Below, piece after piece: positions 1 through 10,331 of a stretch of 64,000 nucleotides of DNA. A program made the position numbers and the translations under genes. The notes below the pieces were generated by a model, which was not told the DNA's origin, ran no database searches, and was given only the letters and a program-made list of their open reading frames with translations. The DNA is taken from contig NC_091672.1 in assembly GCF_042453785.1 (NCBI RefSeq), forward strand, positions 3,440,001-3,504,000, written 5' to 3'. Source of the DNA: Malus domestica (taxonomy: Eukaryota; Streptophyta; Magnoliopsida; Rosales; Rosaceae). Within the stretch, counting starts at the first letter, position 1, and the number at the start of each line of letters is the position of its first letter.

Positions 1-331
1 ATAATATTGAATTGCAAATGCAATTTCCAAGATTAGACGATCACATACACAAACAATCCCACATTAACAAAGAAACTAACGTCCTTGCCAAATCAAGTAA
101 AAGGCAAAACCGATCAAGATACCTTCCAACAACGTATACAGATTGATTGAAGAAAGGGTCTTTGAACATACATATATATAGTGATCACATCTACAAAGTG
201 GGAAAGGCTACGTTCCTTTCCCGTTCGCATGCATTATCACACTTCTTGCAATTGTTTAACTTATATTACATCAATGGTGACCGCAACAATTACCAGTCAG
301 TAGATAAGAACCTAGGCTTTTCGAGTGCTAA

Positions 332-3300
332 TCACCACTCATCTTCGAGACTAGCACGGTGGAAACACATGACAGTACAGATAAATATGAAGAATGAAAA
401 GAATTCAATCCACATTGCAGGTGTCTCAATCATATGAGCGTGCCTAAGAATGATAGGAATGGCTATGCTCCCAACAGTGGATGCCCCAGTCAAGAATTTA
501 GCAGCATTTATCCACCTGCAATACAAAGAAAACAAGAAACAAACAAATATGATAAATAACTTAAGATTATCACCCAAAAATAAAGAGAAAAACAAGGAGG
601 GTAGAGATTCTTTCTAAGGGCAGTTTACCAGTGACACAAGTTACATGGGCTATTGGTTATAGCTTACTTGGAGGGTAAACATCACTACTTACATTAATAA
701 TTACTTACTGCTGTGTTAAAAGGACAGTTAAGGTGGTTTGGACATGTGAAATGAAGACCTACAAATGCTCCGATTAGAAAATGTGATTATGAACCTACAA
801 ATGCTTCGGTTAGAAAATGTGATTATGAGACAAATGCACGGGGGAAAAAGGTAAAGGAAGACCTAGGAAGACATGAATAGAGACTTTAAGAAAAGACACG
901 GAGTACTTGGAGCTAACAGAAGACTTGGCGCAAAACTAAGCACAACGGCATTCTAGGACTCATGCAACCGACCACACTTAGTGGGATAAGGCTTTGTTGT
1001 TGTGGTGGTGGTGTGTTAAAAGGATTGATCTTTTTAAATTGGCCCTCCCTTTCAGCAATATTTCAATGTGTACTTTTATGCTTTGTTCTACTCTATCTAT
1101 AAACCCAATTTCTAGAATGAACTATATTTCCCTCAGATTTCTAGAATGAGCTATCCTTGCCTTTATCTTCATGAATCATCCACACATGGCAATAGGTCGT
1201 ACCCAGTGCACAAGGCTCCCGCTTTACGCAGGGTCTGGGAGAGGAGAATGTCGGCTAGCCTTACCTGGTTCGATCTAGTTGTGAGTTCCACCACACAGGC
1301 ACACAAATAAATTGGTCCACGACACACTAGTATCATGGCACACAAGTATCATGGCACAACTAGTATAATGGCACACAAGTATCATGGCATTATAAAAATA
1401 CCATGCACTATCTATAAGTTAAACAATGTTATAAATACAGGGTATATTAGATATGAGGGTTACATTAAGGAAGAAACTTTTGTTACGTAAGATCTCAAAA
1501 AGACTCACCCATCGCTTTCCCTAGTAAGCAAAAACTGAGTAGAACCGCCACCAAAGAATAAGCAAGGCATGGGTACCACGACGTACATCAGAGCTACAAA
1601 AATAATCAAAATTCACATCACTTGATACTCAAAGAAACATAACTACCAAGTAGAATAAACAGCTTATATTACTTATATTACTCTCACCAGATAAACTCCG
1701 CCTATGTCTTACATGGCCGGTCCCAAGCCCGGATAAAGGAGGAGGGGGAGGGCGTCAGGTAGTATCTTGCAAAAGAACGGAGAATTAGATGGAGATCTCA
1801 ACCATAGAATACAAGCTGGATGGATGAAGTGGAAGAGTGCATCCGGCGTGTTGTGTGACCGCCGTATGCCATTGAAGCTCAAGGGAAAATTTTATAGGAC
1901 GGCAATAAGGCCGGCGATGCTGTATGGCACAGAATGTTGGGCGGTGAAACATCAACACGTACACAAAATGGGTGTAGCGGAGATGAGGATGCTTCGTTGG
2001 ATGTGTGGGCACACGAGAAAGGATAAGATTAGGAATGAGGATATCCGGGGTAAAGTAGGAGTAGCCGAAATTGAAGGAAAGATGAGAGAAAATCGGTTAC
2101 GGTGGTTTGGACATGTGCAAAGAAGGCCTACTGACGCTCCGATTAGAAGATGCGACTATGGGACAGAGGTTCAGGGCCGAAGGGGTAGAGGAAGACCTAG
2201 GAAAACTTTGGAAGAGACTCTAAGAAAAGACTTAGAGTACTTGGATCTAACGAAGGACATGACACAGGATCGAGCAAAATGGCGTTCTAAGATTCATATA
2301 GCCGATCCCACTCAGTGACTTGGATTTTCCAAGTCTCTAACCGAGAAGTTTTCCTCACTCGGGAAATTAAGGGAACACTACCCCAACCTACATGCTCCAC
2401 TCAGAAAGCTTCAACATACAAGCTTCAACAAAAGAAAATTCAAAGAACTTAGCGAAGAAGGCTTTGGTGTATTTAACACAATACGTTGAAATGAAGGAAA
2501 GCTTATTTATTGATATCCCCGATCAGCTACAAATATGTACATATACATGAGTCAAAATAAACACACAAGACGGAGCCTTCACAAAGGTTGCTTAGGAGAA
2601 GTCTCAGCAGTCGGTAGAGCCCCAGAAAGAGAAGGCACCGGAGGGGGATCATTTAGAGCCTCAGTACTGGACAAAACCCTAGAAGGAGGAGGCATCAGAG
2701 GTTGATCATTCGGAGCTTCATTACGCGGTACAGCCCCAGAAGACGAAGGCAATAAATGCCTTTGGAACAAACCCACAAATCTCTGATGATCAAGTAAAAC
2801 CTGACCATCAGTTTCCTTCATCTGGTCAAGCTTCCTCTTCATGTTTGTAGCATAGTCATGTGCGAGCCGGTGCAACTGTTTATTCTCATGCTTGAGCCCT
2901 CTAATCTCCTGTTTGAGACTCATCACTTCAGCCGCCAAGGATTCAACTTGGCGGGTTCGAGCAAATAGGCGTTGGGCCATATTAGACACAGAACCTGCAC
3001 ACTGAACACTGAGAGCCAGCGAATCCTTAACAGCTAACTCATCAGACCGTTTGGAAAGTAGTCTGTTATCTTTGGGAGTGAGAAGGTTCCTGGCCACCAC
3101 CGCAGCGGTCATATCATTCTTCATCACGGAATCCCCAACAGTAAGAGGACCAGTAGGGGAGACGAAGGATGGGCGCCATATGTTGTCTGGAGAAGGCGGG
3201 GCTGCCTCTTCAACAAGGTTCAAGTCAAAACGACGGTCGGAGGGGCCAGACATTTTCAAAGGTGTTGAAGAGAGAAGAGGTCGGACAAATCAAGATCTTA

Positions 3301-6300
3301 GAAGTGCAAGAATGAAGCTTCTACTGGTGGAGATTCAAGTGTGCTTTGGAACTTAATGTCAGCCTCTATAAAAATCTGCACTCGACGGAGCTTCAGAAAT
3401 CGAAGAGGCGCCTGCTCAGAAATCGAAGAGGCGTTTGCTTTCTCAAAAGCTGGGCTGCTTAGAGATCACGAGGGTTGATCTCAGAAATCGAAGAGGCATT
3501 TGCTTTCTCAAAAGTTGGGCTGCTCAAAGACCACGAAGGCCGATCTCAGAAATCGAAGAGGCGCTCGCTTTCTCAAAAGTTGGGCTCCCTAGAGACCACG
3601 AGGGCCGATCTCAGAAATCGAAGAGGCACCTACTTTTCCAGCCTTGTCAGCACCCGTCACACGCACACTCAGCTTTGCAGAAATTATGGGCATTCTGTCG
3701 AAGACTTCTGGGGAAGTAGAAAACACATGAATCTTACTGTTCAATCACCCACTTCCCACACGCAACAATAGCTCATGGGTACCACAGATAACTTTGCCAA
3801 AGTTCTCTGCCAAAGTTGAGCACGTGAAGCTTGCAGCTCCCACTACATCGCTCTGACCAAGAAGGGTAAAAGAATAGCAAAGAAACAGCACTAACAAAGT
3901 TTAGACCCATAAATTTTGAAGGTCTAGCTACCATATTATTACCCACAAGGGTAAAGGAACAGTACCACTGCTGGATAATTGGAAAGTCCCTGTGTGTCAA
4001 CCTCTGTGCTTCGTGGCAAGGTAGACTAGCAAACATGCCCAACCTTTACTCACATTCGAGAAAACACTCCCAATAAGATTGCTTGCTCCAAAATCGAAGA
4101 GGCACCGTCCTCCGAATCTCGAGAGCCAGACTCCCAACATGACTACTTTCTTAAAAATCGAAGAGAGGGTAAAGGAACAGTACCATTGCTGGATAATTGG
4201 AAAGTCTCTGTGTGTCAACCTTTGTGCTTCGTGGCAAGGTAGACTAGCAAACATGCCCAACCTTTACTCACATTCGAGAAAACACTCCCAACAAGATTGC
4301 TTGCTCCAAAATCGAAGAGGCACCGCCCTTCGAATCTCGAGAGCCAGACTCCCAACGTGATTACTTTCTCAAAAATCGAAGAGACACTGCTCCTCGAATC
4401 TTCGAAAGCCAGACCCCCAGCATGATTGCTTTCTCAAAAATCGATGAGGCATCGTTCTCCGAATCAATCGAAGAGGCGCTCGCTTTCTCAAAAGCTGGGC
4501 TGCTCAGAGACCACGAGGGCCGATCTCAGAAATCGAAGAGGCACCTACTTTTCTAGCCTTGTCAGCACCTGTCACACGCACACTCAGCTTTGCAGAAATT
4601 ATGGGCATTCTGTCGAAGACTTCTGGTGAAGTAGAAAGCACATGAATCTTACTGTTCAATCACCCACTTCCCACACGCAACAATAGCTCATGGGTACCAC
4701 AGATAACTTTGCCAAAGTTCTCTGCCAAAGTTGAGCACGTGAAGCTTGCAGCTCCCACTACATCGCTCTGACCAAGAAAGGTAAAAGAATAGCAAAGAAA
4801 CAGCACTAACAAAGTTTAGACACATAAATGTTGAAGGTCTAGCTACCATATTATTACCCACAAGGGTAAAGGAACAGTACCACTGCTGGATAATTGGAAA
4901 GTCCTTGTGTGTCAACCTCTGTGCTTCGTGGCAAGGTAGACTAGCAAACATGCCCAACCTTTACTCACTTTCGAGAAAACACTCCCAACAAGATTGCTTG
5001 CTCCAAAATCGAAGAGGCACCGTCCTCTGAATCTCGAGAGCCAGACTCCCAACATGACTACTTTCTCAAAAGCGAAGAGAGGGTAAAGGAACAGTACCAT
5101 TGCAACTGGCAGCTCCCACTACCGTGCTATGACCAAGCAGGGTAAAGGAATAGCATTACTACTTGTTGTTAGGGAGACTCCTATATATGTCGACCTCCAT
5201 CCCCAACGGACAGGCAGACCTGCAAAAATGCTCAACCCTTCATCATATCTGAGAGGGCACTCCCAACGAAGCCTTTCGAAATATTCAGCTTTCTTTCCCC
5301 CCGATAATACCTCTGCAAACAAGCTATACTAGAGCAAGAATATCTCATATCATCAGGGTTAAAAGCAAGAGTATCTCATATCATGCTTTTTCCCTGTCTT
5401 TTCCTTTGGCCTTGTTTTTACCTGCAAGACAAGGAGAAAGAGAGCAATCAGTCAGCACTTGGAATCAAGCTTCCAGCCAGGAACTGACTGCCTGGAACCC
5501 CTTACCTGATTACTTACCTGGCATTGCTCTCGAGTACTCATCTTCAACATCTTATGTTTCCAGGGAAGATTCTGCATCTGCTTGAGGAACAGATAGGGCA
5601 AGTGCGAAGGATACAAGGAAGCATGTGGAGACAAGCGTAACAGCACACGTGCCGATACACCCATTACTCTGTCAAAAGCAAAAGTATCCCATATCAGTAG
5701 GGTGGAACGTACTCTAGATTTGATGGACTTGTTTTGACCCTCAAATTCTTCAGTCGGCCTTATACTCTGGAGGAAACCAGAAAACCCTCCAGCTCAGTTC
5801 AAGAATAAGCCTGTGGAAAGTTACTTCTTCAAAAGCAAAAGTATCTCATATCATCTCTTCTCATTTTTCTTCTCTTTATCCTTCATGCTGCTGCAAGATG
5901 GGGAGAAGGTGAACAATCAGTCGGAGCTCTGATTGCTTACCTTGTCTGTCACCTCTTTCAGCAGACCCCCTAGCTCGGCGACTTGGGGGACTCCTACTAC
6001 ATGGTTTGTATCGCGCTTGACCAAGCCTGAGACTACAAGTAAGCTTCAAGTGAAATTGATACATTACCTTGTGCATCTCCACCAGTTAAAGATACCACCC
6101 CTGGATGGAGGAAGAGTACTTTCAGAGAAGATGCCACATCTACCTATGAGACAGATAAGGCAAGTCAAGACGACACCACACTCCGATACTTAGAAGTTTC
6201 GTGATTACGAGATCATTCTCCCACAATATTTCCTAATGTCATTTGTACAAAATCATTCACTTGTACTCACTAAAGGAGAGCTTGAACCTATGTACTTGTG

Positions 6301-8023
6301 TAAACCCTTCACAATTAATGAGAACTCTTCTATTCTGTGGACGTAGCCAATCTGGGTGAACCACGTACATCTTGTGTTTGCTTTCCTATCTCTATCCATT
6401 TATATACTTATCCACACTAATGACCGGAGCAATCTAGCGAAGATCACAAAAAGCGACCGTTTTCGCTACCTAGGATCTATCTTGCAAGAGAACGGAGAAT
6501 TAGATGGAGATCTCAACCATAGAATACGAGCTGGATGGATGAAGTGTAAGAGTGCATCCGGCGTGTTGTGTGACCGTCGTAGGCCACTGAAGCTCAAGGG
6601 AAAATTTTATAGGACGGCAATAAGGCCAGCGATGTTGTATGGCACAGAATGTTGGGCGGTGAAGCATCAACACGTACACAAAATGGGTGTAGCGGAGATG
6701 AGGATGCTTCGTGGGATGTGTGGGCACACGAGAAAGGATAAGATTGGGAATGAGGATATCCGAGGTAAAGTAGGAGTAGCCGAAATTGTAGGAAAGATGA
6801 GAGAAAATCGGCTCCGATGATTTGGACATGTGCAAAGAAAGCCGACTGACGCTCCGGTTCGAAGATGTGACTACGGGACAGAGGTTCAGGGCCAAAGGGG
6901 TAGAGGAAGACCTAGGAAAACTTTGGAAGAGACTCTAAGAAAAGACTTAGAGTACTTGGATCTAACGGAGGACATGACACAAAACCGAGCGCAATGGCGT
7001 TCTAGGATTCATATAGCCGACCCCACTTAGTGGGAAAAGGCTTTGTTGTTGTTGTTGTTGTTGTTGTACTCTCACCAGATAACATAGGCCACCAATTGTT
7101 GTACAATGCACAAGCCTGCCACACATTAAAGGAAATAATCATAATAACAAACAGTAAATGAGTAAGCATATAATACACTTGAGATCCAATTGGCAGTTAA
7201 ATTCAAAACCTTTCCCTCCCTTAATCTGGTGATATATCACCATTATTGTCGGTAGAGCAAGTGATACAATAGCCCTTTTCAGAAGGAAGGGCAACTTCAA
7301 CAACACCGTGCCACTAGGGTTCTATAACTTTTTCATGGTAACAAGCTACATGGCCATCTATATCAACAAAAGAAGAGAAAGAAAATCTAATCCACACAAG
7401 AATTATTGATTGCTGTAATAAAACATCAATGCACAAATGGCCTCTTACTACTTCAACATCAGTAAACAAACCGAGGAACCAATCTACAAAATCCTTCCAA
7501 CTCCAATGTGAGCAGGTAACATGAAGAATACTCATCAATCTGCTTTCTGTTCCTAACTTTCTTCCAGGGAATTATTCCAGATTCTAGCTTAACTTTTCTT
7601 CGAAAGAGGGTTACTAAAAAATGTGAACAGTGATATGCCAACTGCTTAATGACCCACATTAGAAGAGAAGTTGAGCTAAGAAAAAGCACACCGCTACTGA
7701 ATTCAAAAAGTATGATGATTGATGAAGATAAAAGCGTGCGTGTGTGAGTGTGGGCCTTATTCTTGATACAAACAGCATATTTTTAAGGGAGAGTATGCAT
7801 GACATAATAGAATACTAGGTTATAACTGCAATTGGACAGACACATATACCTGTAGGCCTTGGAGTACAAGGCAAACACCTCTCAAGATAATTTAGAGCAT
7901 TTAACAACCACAAGCTCACAACCAGTCAAGCCATTAAAAAATAAATAAAAATATAAATAAAAGAAAAATACCAGGATTTGTAACAAGATGCTTGCTGAAA
8001 ACATAAAAGCAAGTCCTGCAAGC
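332..8023 (-). CDS. VPS55: VPS55-like endosomal membrane protein (four 3' coding exons; first coding exon not found)
   Basis: Four exons on the minus strand join in phase: 8023-7972, 7115-7076, 1593-1509 and 515-332. They encode [30 protein letters not shown], then a segment with [10 protein letters not shown], then [20 protein letters not shown] and the C-terminus, about 120 residues. This matches the VPS55/OB-RGRP family (plant members about 140 aa, four membrane spans), which acts in late-endosome to vacuole sorting with VPS68. The [11 protein letters not shown] and [11 protein letters not shown] blocks are nearly diagnostic. All four joins use GT-AG and agree in phase. The expected first exon (about 16 codons, ending two bases into a codon) was not located between 8024 and about 8960, so the gene may be incomplete or have a diverged N-terminus. 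Intron 3 carries a 5.4-kb insertion, and the last intron carries LINE and SINE fragments. The C-terminal tail HRASLEDEW is not one I know from the family. Confidence 0.82.
725..1011 (+). mobile_element. Truncated RTE-type LINE 3' fragment
   Basis: A degenerate copy of the LINE 3' region, related to 1767-2318 and 6417-7066: it retains the stretch for LRWFGHV, the Arg/Gly-rich segment, and the end cacttagtgggataaggctt followed by a degenerate TTG/TGG tail. It is flanked by 13-bp direct repeats tgtgttaaaagga (712-724 and 1012-1024), which mark its target site. It lies inside the last intron of the VPS55-like gene. It is badly decayed and 5' truncated. Confidence 0.8.
1196..1270 (-). mobile_element. 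3' fragment of an Au-like SINE
   Basis: Read on the minus strand, the segment has the order seen at the 3' end of plant Au SINEs: GCCGACATTC, CTCTCCCAGACCCTGCG, GCGGGAGCCTTGTGCACTGG, then GGGTACGACC. The tRNA-like 5' half with A and B boxes is missing, so this is a truncated copy. Family assignment is from memory. Confidence 0.6.
1308..1402. repeat. Short degenerate tandem repeat
   Basis: Four to five degenerate copies of a unit of about 16 to 20 bp around atcatggcacacaagt. It lies in the last intron of the VPS55-like gene and shows no coding content. Confidence 0.6.
1695..2316 (+). mobile_element. RTE LINE, internally deleted copy (5' leader joined to RT C-terminus)
   Basis: The LINE 5' leader (1695 to about 1758) is followed directly by the C-terminal part of the reverse transcriptase ORF (1767-2318, 183 aa, open). 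The protein has the family landmarks [13 protein letters not shown]-like at its start, [35 protein letters not shown] and [11 protein letters not shown], ending IHIADPTQ. The endonuclease and catalytic RT core are absent. It stops near the LINE stop codon, where the LTR-type derivative starts. Confidence 0.8.
2579..3259 (-). CDS. Antisense ORF in LTR-type derivative, 226-aa coiled-coil protein of unknown function
   Basis: An open frame of 226 codons on the strand opposite to the LTR-like right end. The N-terminus has [18 protein letters not shown], with FDLNL resembling an EAR-type motif by inspection only. Residues about 100 to 150 ([18 protein letters not shown] through [19 protein letters not shown]) have heptad spacing typical of a coiled coil. 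The last 70 residues are a Pro/Ser-rich tail with a unit repeated about three times around [11 protein letters not shown] recall closely similar hypothetical proteins as multi-copy entries in Rosaceae proteomes, but no function. It could be a captured host gene or an accessory ORF of the element. Nothing in it resembles gag or pol. Confidence 0.5.
   Translation of the reverse strand: MKMSGPSDRRFDLNLVEEAAPPSPDNIWRPSFVSPTGPLTVGDSVMKNDMTAAVVARNLLTPKDNRLLSKRSDELAVKDSLALSVQCAGSVSNMAQRLFARTRQVESLAAEVMSLKQEIRGLKHENKQLHRLAHDYATNMKRKLDQMKETDGQVLLDHQRFVGLFQRHLLPSSSGAVPRNEAPNDQPLMPPPSRVLSSTEALNDPPPVPSLSGALPTAETSPKQPL
3392..3676. repeat. 65-bp tandem repeat
   Basis: Units beginning tcagaaatcgaagaggc recur at 3416, 3481, 3546 and 3611, a 65-bp period, with a shorter first copy at 3392. 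A further copy of the unit is seen near 4460-4530 inside the second copy of the 915-bp repeat. Confidence 0.85.
3540..5100. repeat. 915-bp direct repeat with an internal 218-bp repeat
   Basis: The block with gctcatgggtaccacagata (3773) recurs at 4688, an offset of 915 bp, and similarity extends over most of the period. Within it, the block with aacatgcccaacctttactc is found near 4032, 4250 and 4947; the first two are offset by 218 bp. Apparent ORFs of about 67 to 98 codons on either strand here are repeat copies in different frames and not genes. Confidence 0.8.
6417..7066 (+). mobile_element. RTE LINE 3' half with (TTG)n tail
   Basis: Encodes the RT C-terminal region starting around [15 protein letters not shown]. 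It runs to HIADPT and the stop at about 7028, followed by cacttagtgggaaaaggctt and a TTG microsatellite (about 7044-7066) that is the LINE tail. The ORF is split by an in-frame stop near 6818 (RLR then stop, where the other copy has RLRWFGHV). It abuts the 16-bp target repeat at 7067. Confidence 0.85.
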
Positions 8024-8773
8024 CTGTACACCAAGAAATTTACTTCAGAAATGTGTTTACTAGCTTCATTAACAAAGATAAATTCACATAACTAGATTCC
8101 TACTTACACTGCAAAGAACACGAACCATCAGCAATACGGGGAGGAACAATGCCCAAAACAGAAAAGTGTTAGGACTCAATCCCATCAAAGCATGACTGAA
8201 AACTGAACCAAAAACACAATTGCACGACACATATACTCGAAGGACATCATGCTCGTAGCATATGAGAAGTCGAGCAACGCACCGCTTCAAATTTTGTCAA
8301 CTAAATCCCCTAATTTTCATATGGTGATCATGATCGAAATCCAAGCTCCCCAGTTAACGCTTCCACATTAATAAGTTAAAGCAAAATTCTAATCGATACT
8401 AGTAACCACTTCTGATAAGATATCAAATATTCAAGTGAGAAAAATTCACGGAATTGAAGAATCTTAACAATCATAAAACGTCTAATTAAAAAGAGAGGAA
8501 CTCAAAATTTGGTGTTTTCGGATCATAAAATGTGATCAAATATATGAAACCCTAATTAATTCGAGCACAATTCCAGAATGCTCAGCTCCAGCCCACTCGA
8601 TTACAGTTCTCCAAATTTTAGGGGGAATTGGATTGGACCAATAAAAAGAAATAAAGAAGTAAAATTTCAACATTATTCAACGAAATTGTGCATAACTGTC
8701 GTCGTCCAGCCAAAAACAAAATTATTGTAAATAATCGTGGAAAAAAAAAATTAACAGAGTGGGCTAAGAACCG

Positions 8774-8965
8774 TACCCTCAATGGTCATCGCCATCGAAG
8801 AGATGAGGGGTTAGTGACGGAAGAAGCTTCGTGTTCGTGAATCGCAACCAAAGAAGCAAAACGATGAGCTCGACAATTTGCAGAGTTGAAGGCTCGGTCT
8901 TCAATTGGTCTGCGGTTTCAGGCCCAAAAATACAATAAAAATTAGGGTGTAATATCCACGCACCC
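8774..8965 (-). other. Possible 5' exon/promoter-proximal region on the minus strand
   Basis: On the minus strand a less AT-rich stretch reads into atggcgatgaccattgagg followed by a gtacgg donor, which looks like a leader plus short first exon. It is the best candidate for the 5' end of the VPS55-like gene, but its phase does not join to the exon at 8023, and a middle exon would be needed. Nothing in it matches the usual VPS55 N-terminus. Confidence 0.25.
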
Positions 8966-9099
8966 ATTTTTACTTCTCTCACACAATTTTAATTTTCGGT
9001 CGTCGGATCAAATGAATTAAAGAAAATCAAATTATAGAAATTAACAAGGGGTGTGAGAGAAGTAAAAAAGAGTGTGTGGATAGCATACCCCTAAAAATT
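8938..9099. mobile_element. Foldback MITE, family A
   Basis: The ends are inverted copies of each other: left atatccacgcacccattttt and acttctctcacac, right gtgtgagagaagt and gtgtgtggatagcatacccc. The middle holds the text ggtcgtcggatcaaatgaat shared with the copy near 22480. No coding capacity. Confidence 0.7.
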
Positions 9100-9601
9100 A
9101 AAGAAATGGAATCTTTGTACCTTTTGCCGGGTAAAGTTTAGCGGCAGTAAGATCCATTGACAATGTAGAATAGCACAAAGGATGGATAGTTATTCAGATG
9201 CCAAACTTAAATATCAAGGATTAAAATTACGTCTTAATTAAAAATATGTTGTCTGATTAAATATTACAAGGCTTAAAATAAAATGTCGTATAAATATCAT
9301 TTATCTCATTTACAACTTGGTTAATAATTTTAATATCGGTGGATGGTATGGTTTGTGAAATTTTACTTTTTATTTTTTGTTTTTTTTGTTCCCAGGATCT
9401 CACTTTTGAATAGTTTTCACTTTTATTTCAATTTTTTTTTTTCAATCATTCATCTCATTCCACATCTCTTAATTCTTTACTCAACTTTTTTAATTTTAAC
9501 ACATAAATAACATGTAACATCATTCTAGTTTATATATAATTTAAGAAATATATTTTAATTCAATATACTTCAAGCATCATTTTGTTGCATACACCTAGAA
9601 C

Positions 9602-10323
9602 TAGACCTGGCATTTTACACTCGACCTATTAACCCGACCTGTTAAAATTAGTATTCGGGTGAGTATTTAACGGGTCAACCCGTTAAGTAACAGGTCATTT
9701 TGGGTCAACCCGCGAAACCCGTTAGTACCCGTTAATACACATTATTGAGGGCTTTTGTGTAATTTCAATAGTTATAATAAGAAGCCCTCAAATTCAAAGC
9801 CTATCTTTGCCACTTCAAGGAGGTCGCCGATATGCTCCAGGACTACATTCTCGGCTCAAAATGGCAACAGACGACTCTTCCTACTCCTCCGGTGGTTCTG
9901 ACACTTCGTATCAGCCGCTTTCTCGAGAGCAAGTCAAGCTTCTCTCCTCCAACAACAGCAACCCGTCCTCTGGCTTGTCAGATCGGGATCCTTCCTTCAA
10001 GTGCTTCTCTGTCTCGGATTTGAAGAAGAAGGTCATGGCACACCTTTGTCAAACGACAAAAAGGATGGATAATGGAGGTAACTGTCAAAATGGATTGATT
10101 CCATTGGTTTTGCATATTAGCATTATGTGCTGGATTTTTGAAATGGATGGATATTTGAATTGGAATGAAAAATTAAACAAAAAAAAAAAAATTGTTAATG
10201 GGTGTTAAGGGGTGAAACGGGTGATCAATGAGTTTAACAAGTTGGGTTCGGATGACCCGTTAACTTAACGGATTGGGTAAAATTCGACTCAAACCCAATA
10301 AACCTGACTCGTTTACAAGTCTA
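9602..10323. mobile_element. 722-bp non-autonomous hAT element
   Basis: Flanked by an 8-bp target duplication cctagaac (9594-9601 and 10324-10331). Terminal inverted repeats are tagacctggcattttacact on the left and, read inward from the right, tagacttgtaaacgagtcag. Subterminal regions are rich in acgggtcaacccgtt-type motifs, as in many plant hAT elements. There is no transposase. The middle is less AT-rich and holds an ORF at 9807-10208. Confidence 0.8.
9807..10208 (+). CDS. ORF carried inside the hAT element, possible captured gene fragment
   Basis: 133 codons from ATG. The first half has a coding-like composition (MATDDSSYSSGGSDTSYQPL, then REQVKLLSSNNSN, then DPSFKCFSVSDLKKKV), while the last third runs into AT-rich element DNA. 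Ser/Asn-rich and soluble; I do not recognise the parent gene. A gtcatg donor-like site follows LKKK, consistent with capture of a single exon. A real product is doubtful. Confidence 0.3.
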   Translation: MPLQGGRRYAPGLHSRLKMATDDSSYSSGGSDTSYQPLSREQVKLLSSNNSNPSSGLSDRDPSFKCFSVSDLKKKVMAHLCQTTKRMDNGGNCQNGLIPLVLHISIMCWIFEMDGYLNWNEKLNKKKKIVNGC

Positions 10324-10331
10324 CCTAGAAC

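Larger units (their letters stand above)
2316..6416. mobile_element. Large non-autonomous LTR-type derivative (LARD-like or giant solo LTR), fossil
   Basis: About 4.1 kb bounded by TG (2316) and CA (6416). Its right end has the LTR-like text gtggacgtagccaatctggg and ggtgaaccacgta, which I associate with ends of plant gypsy-group LTRs. No gag, protease, integrase or RT domain is seen, so it cannot move alone. It contains an antisense ORF (2579-3259) and nested tandem repeats (about 3392-5100). No matching partner LTR and no 5-bp target duplication were seen, so solo LTR, LARD and rearranged element remain open. Boundaries are approximate. Confidence 0.5.
1695..7066 (+). mobile_element. 5.4-kb composite insertion in VPS55 intron 3, flanked by 16-bp target duplication
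   Basis: The direct repeat tactctcaccagataa is present just outside both ends (1679-1694 and 7067-7082). The left end has the 5' leader of a plant RTE LINE (gccggtcccaagcccggata) and the right end has the LINE 3' end with a (TTG)n tail, so both outer ends look like those of one LINE insertion. Between them lie a second LINE 3' half and a 4.1-kb LTR-type derivative. The target repeat spans the exon 3 / intron 3 junction of the VPS55-like gene (donor at 7075/7074), so the splice donor is present twice. Confidence 0.75.

Noticed and set aside
3435-4629. Several ORFs of 67 to 98 codons on both strands
   Set aside because: They are repeats of the same tandem units read in different frames and strands; the protein texts recur at 915-bp and 218-bp offsets.
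8084-8290. Minus-strand ORF with a hydrophobic C-terminal half as the missing VPS55 first exon
   Set aside because: It does not match the family N-terminus, and its frame at the gtaagt donor does not fit the next exon.
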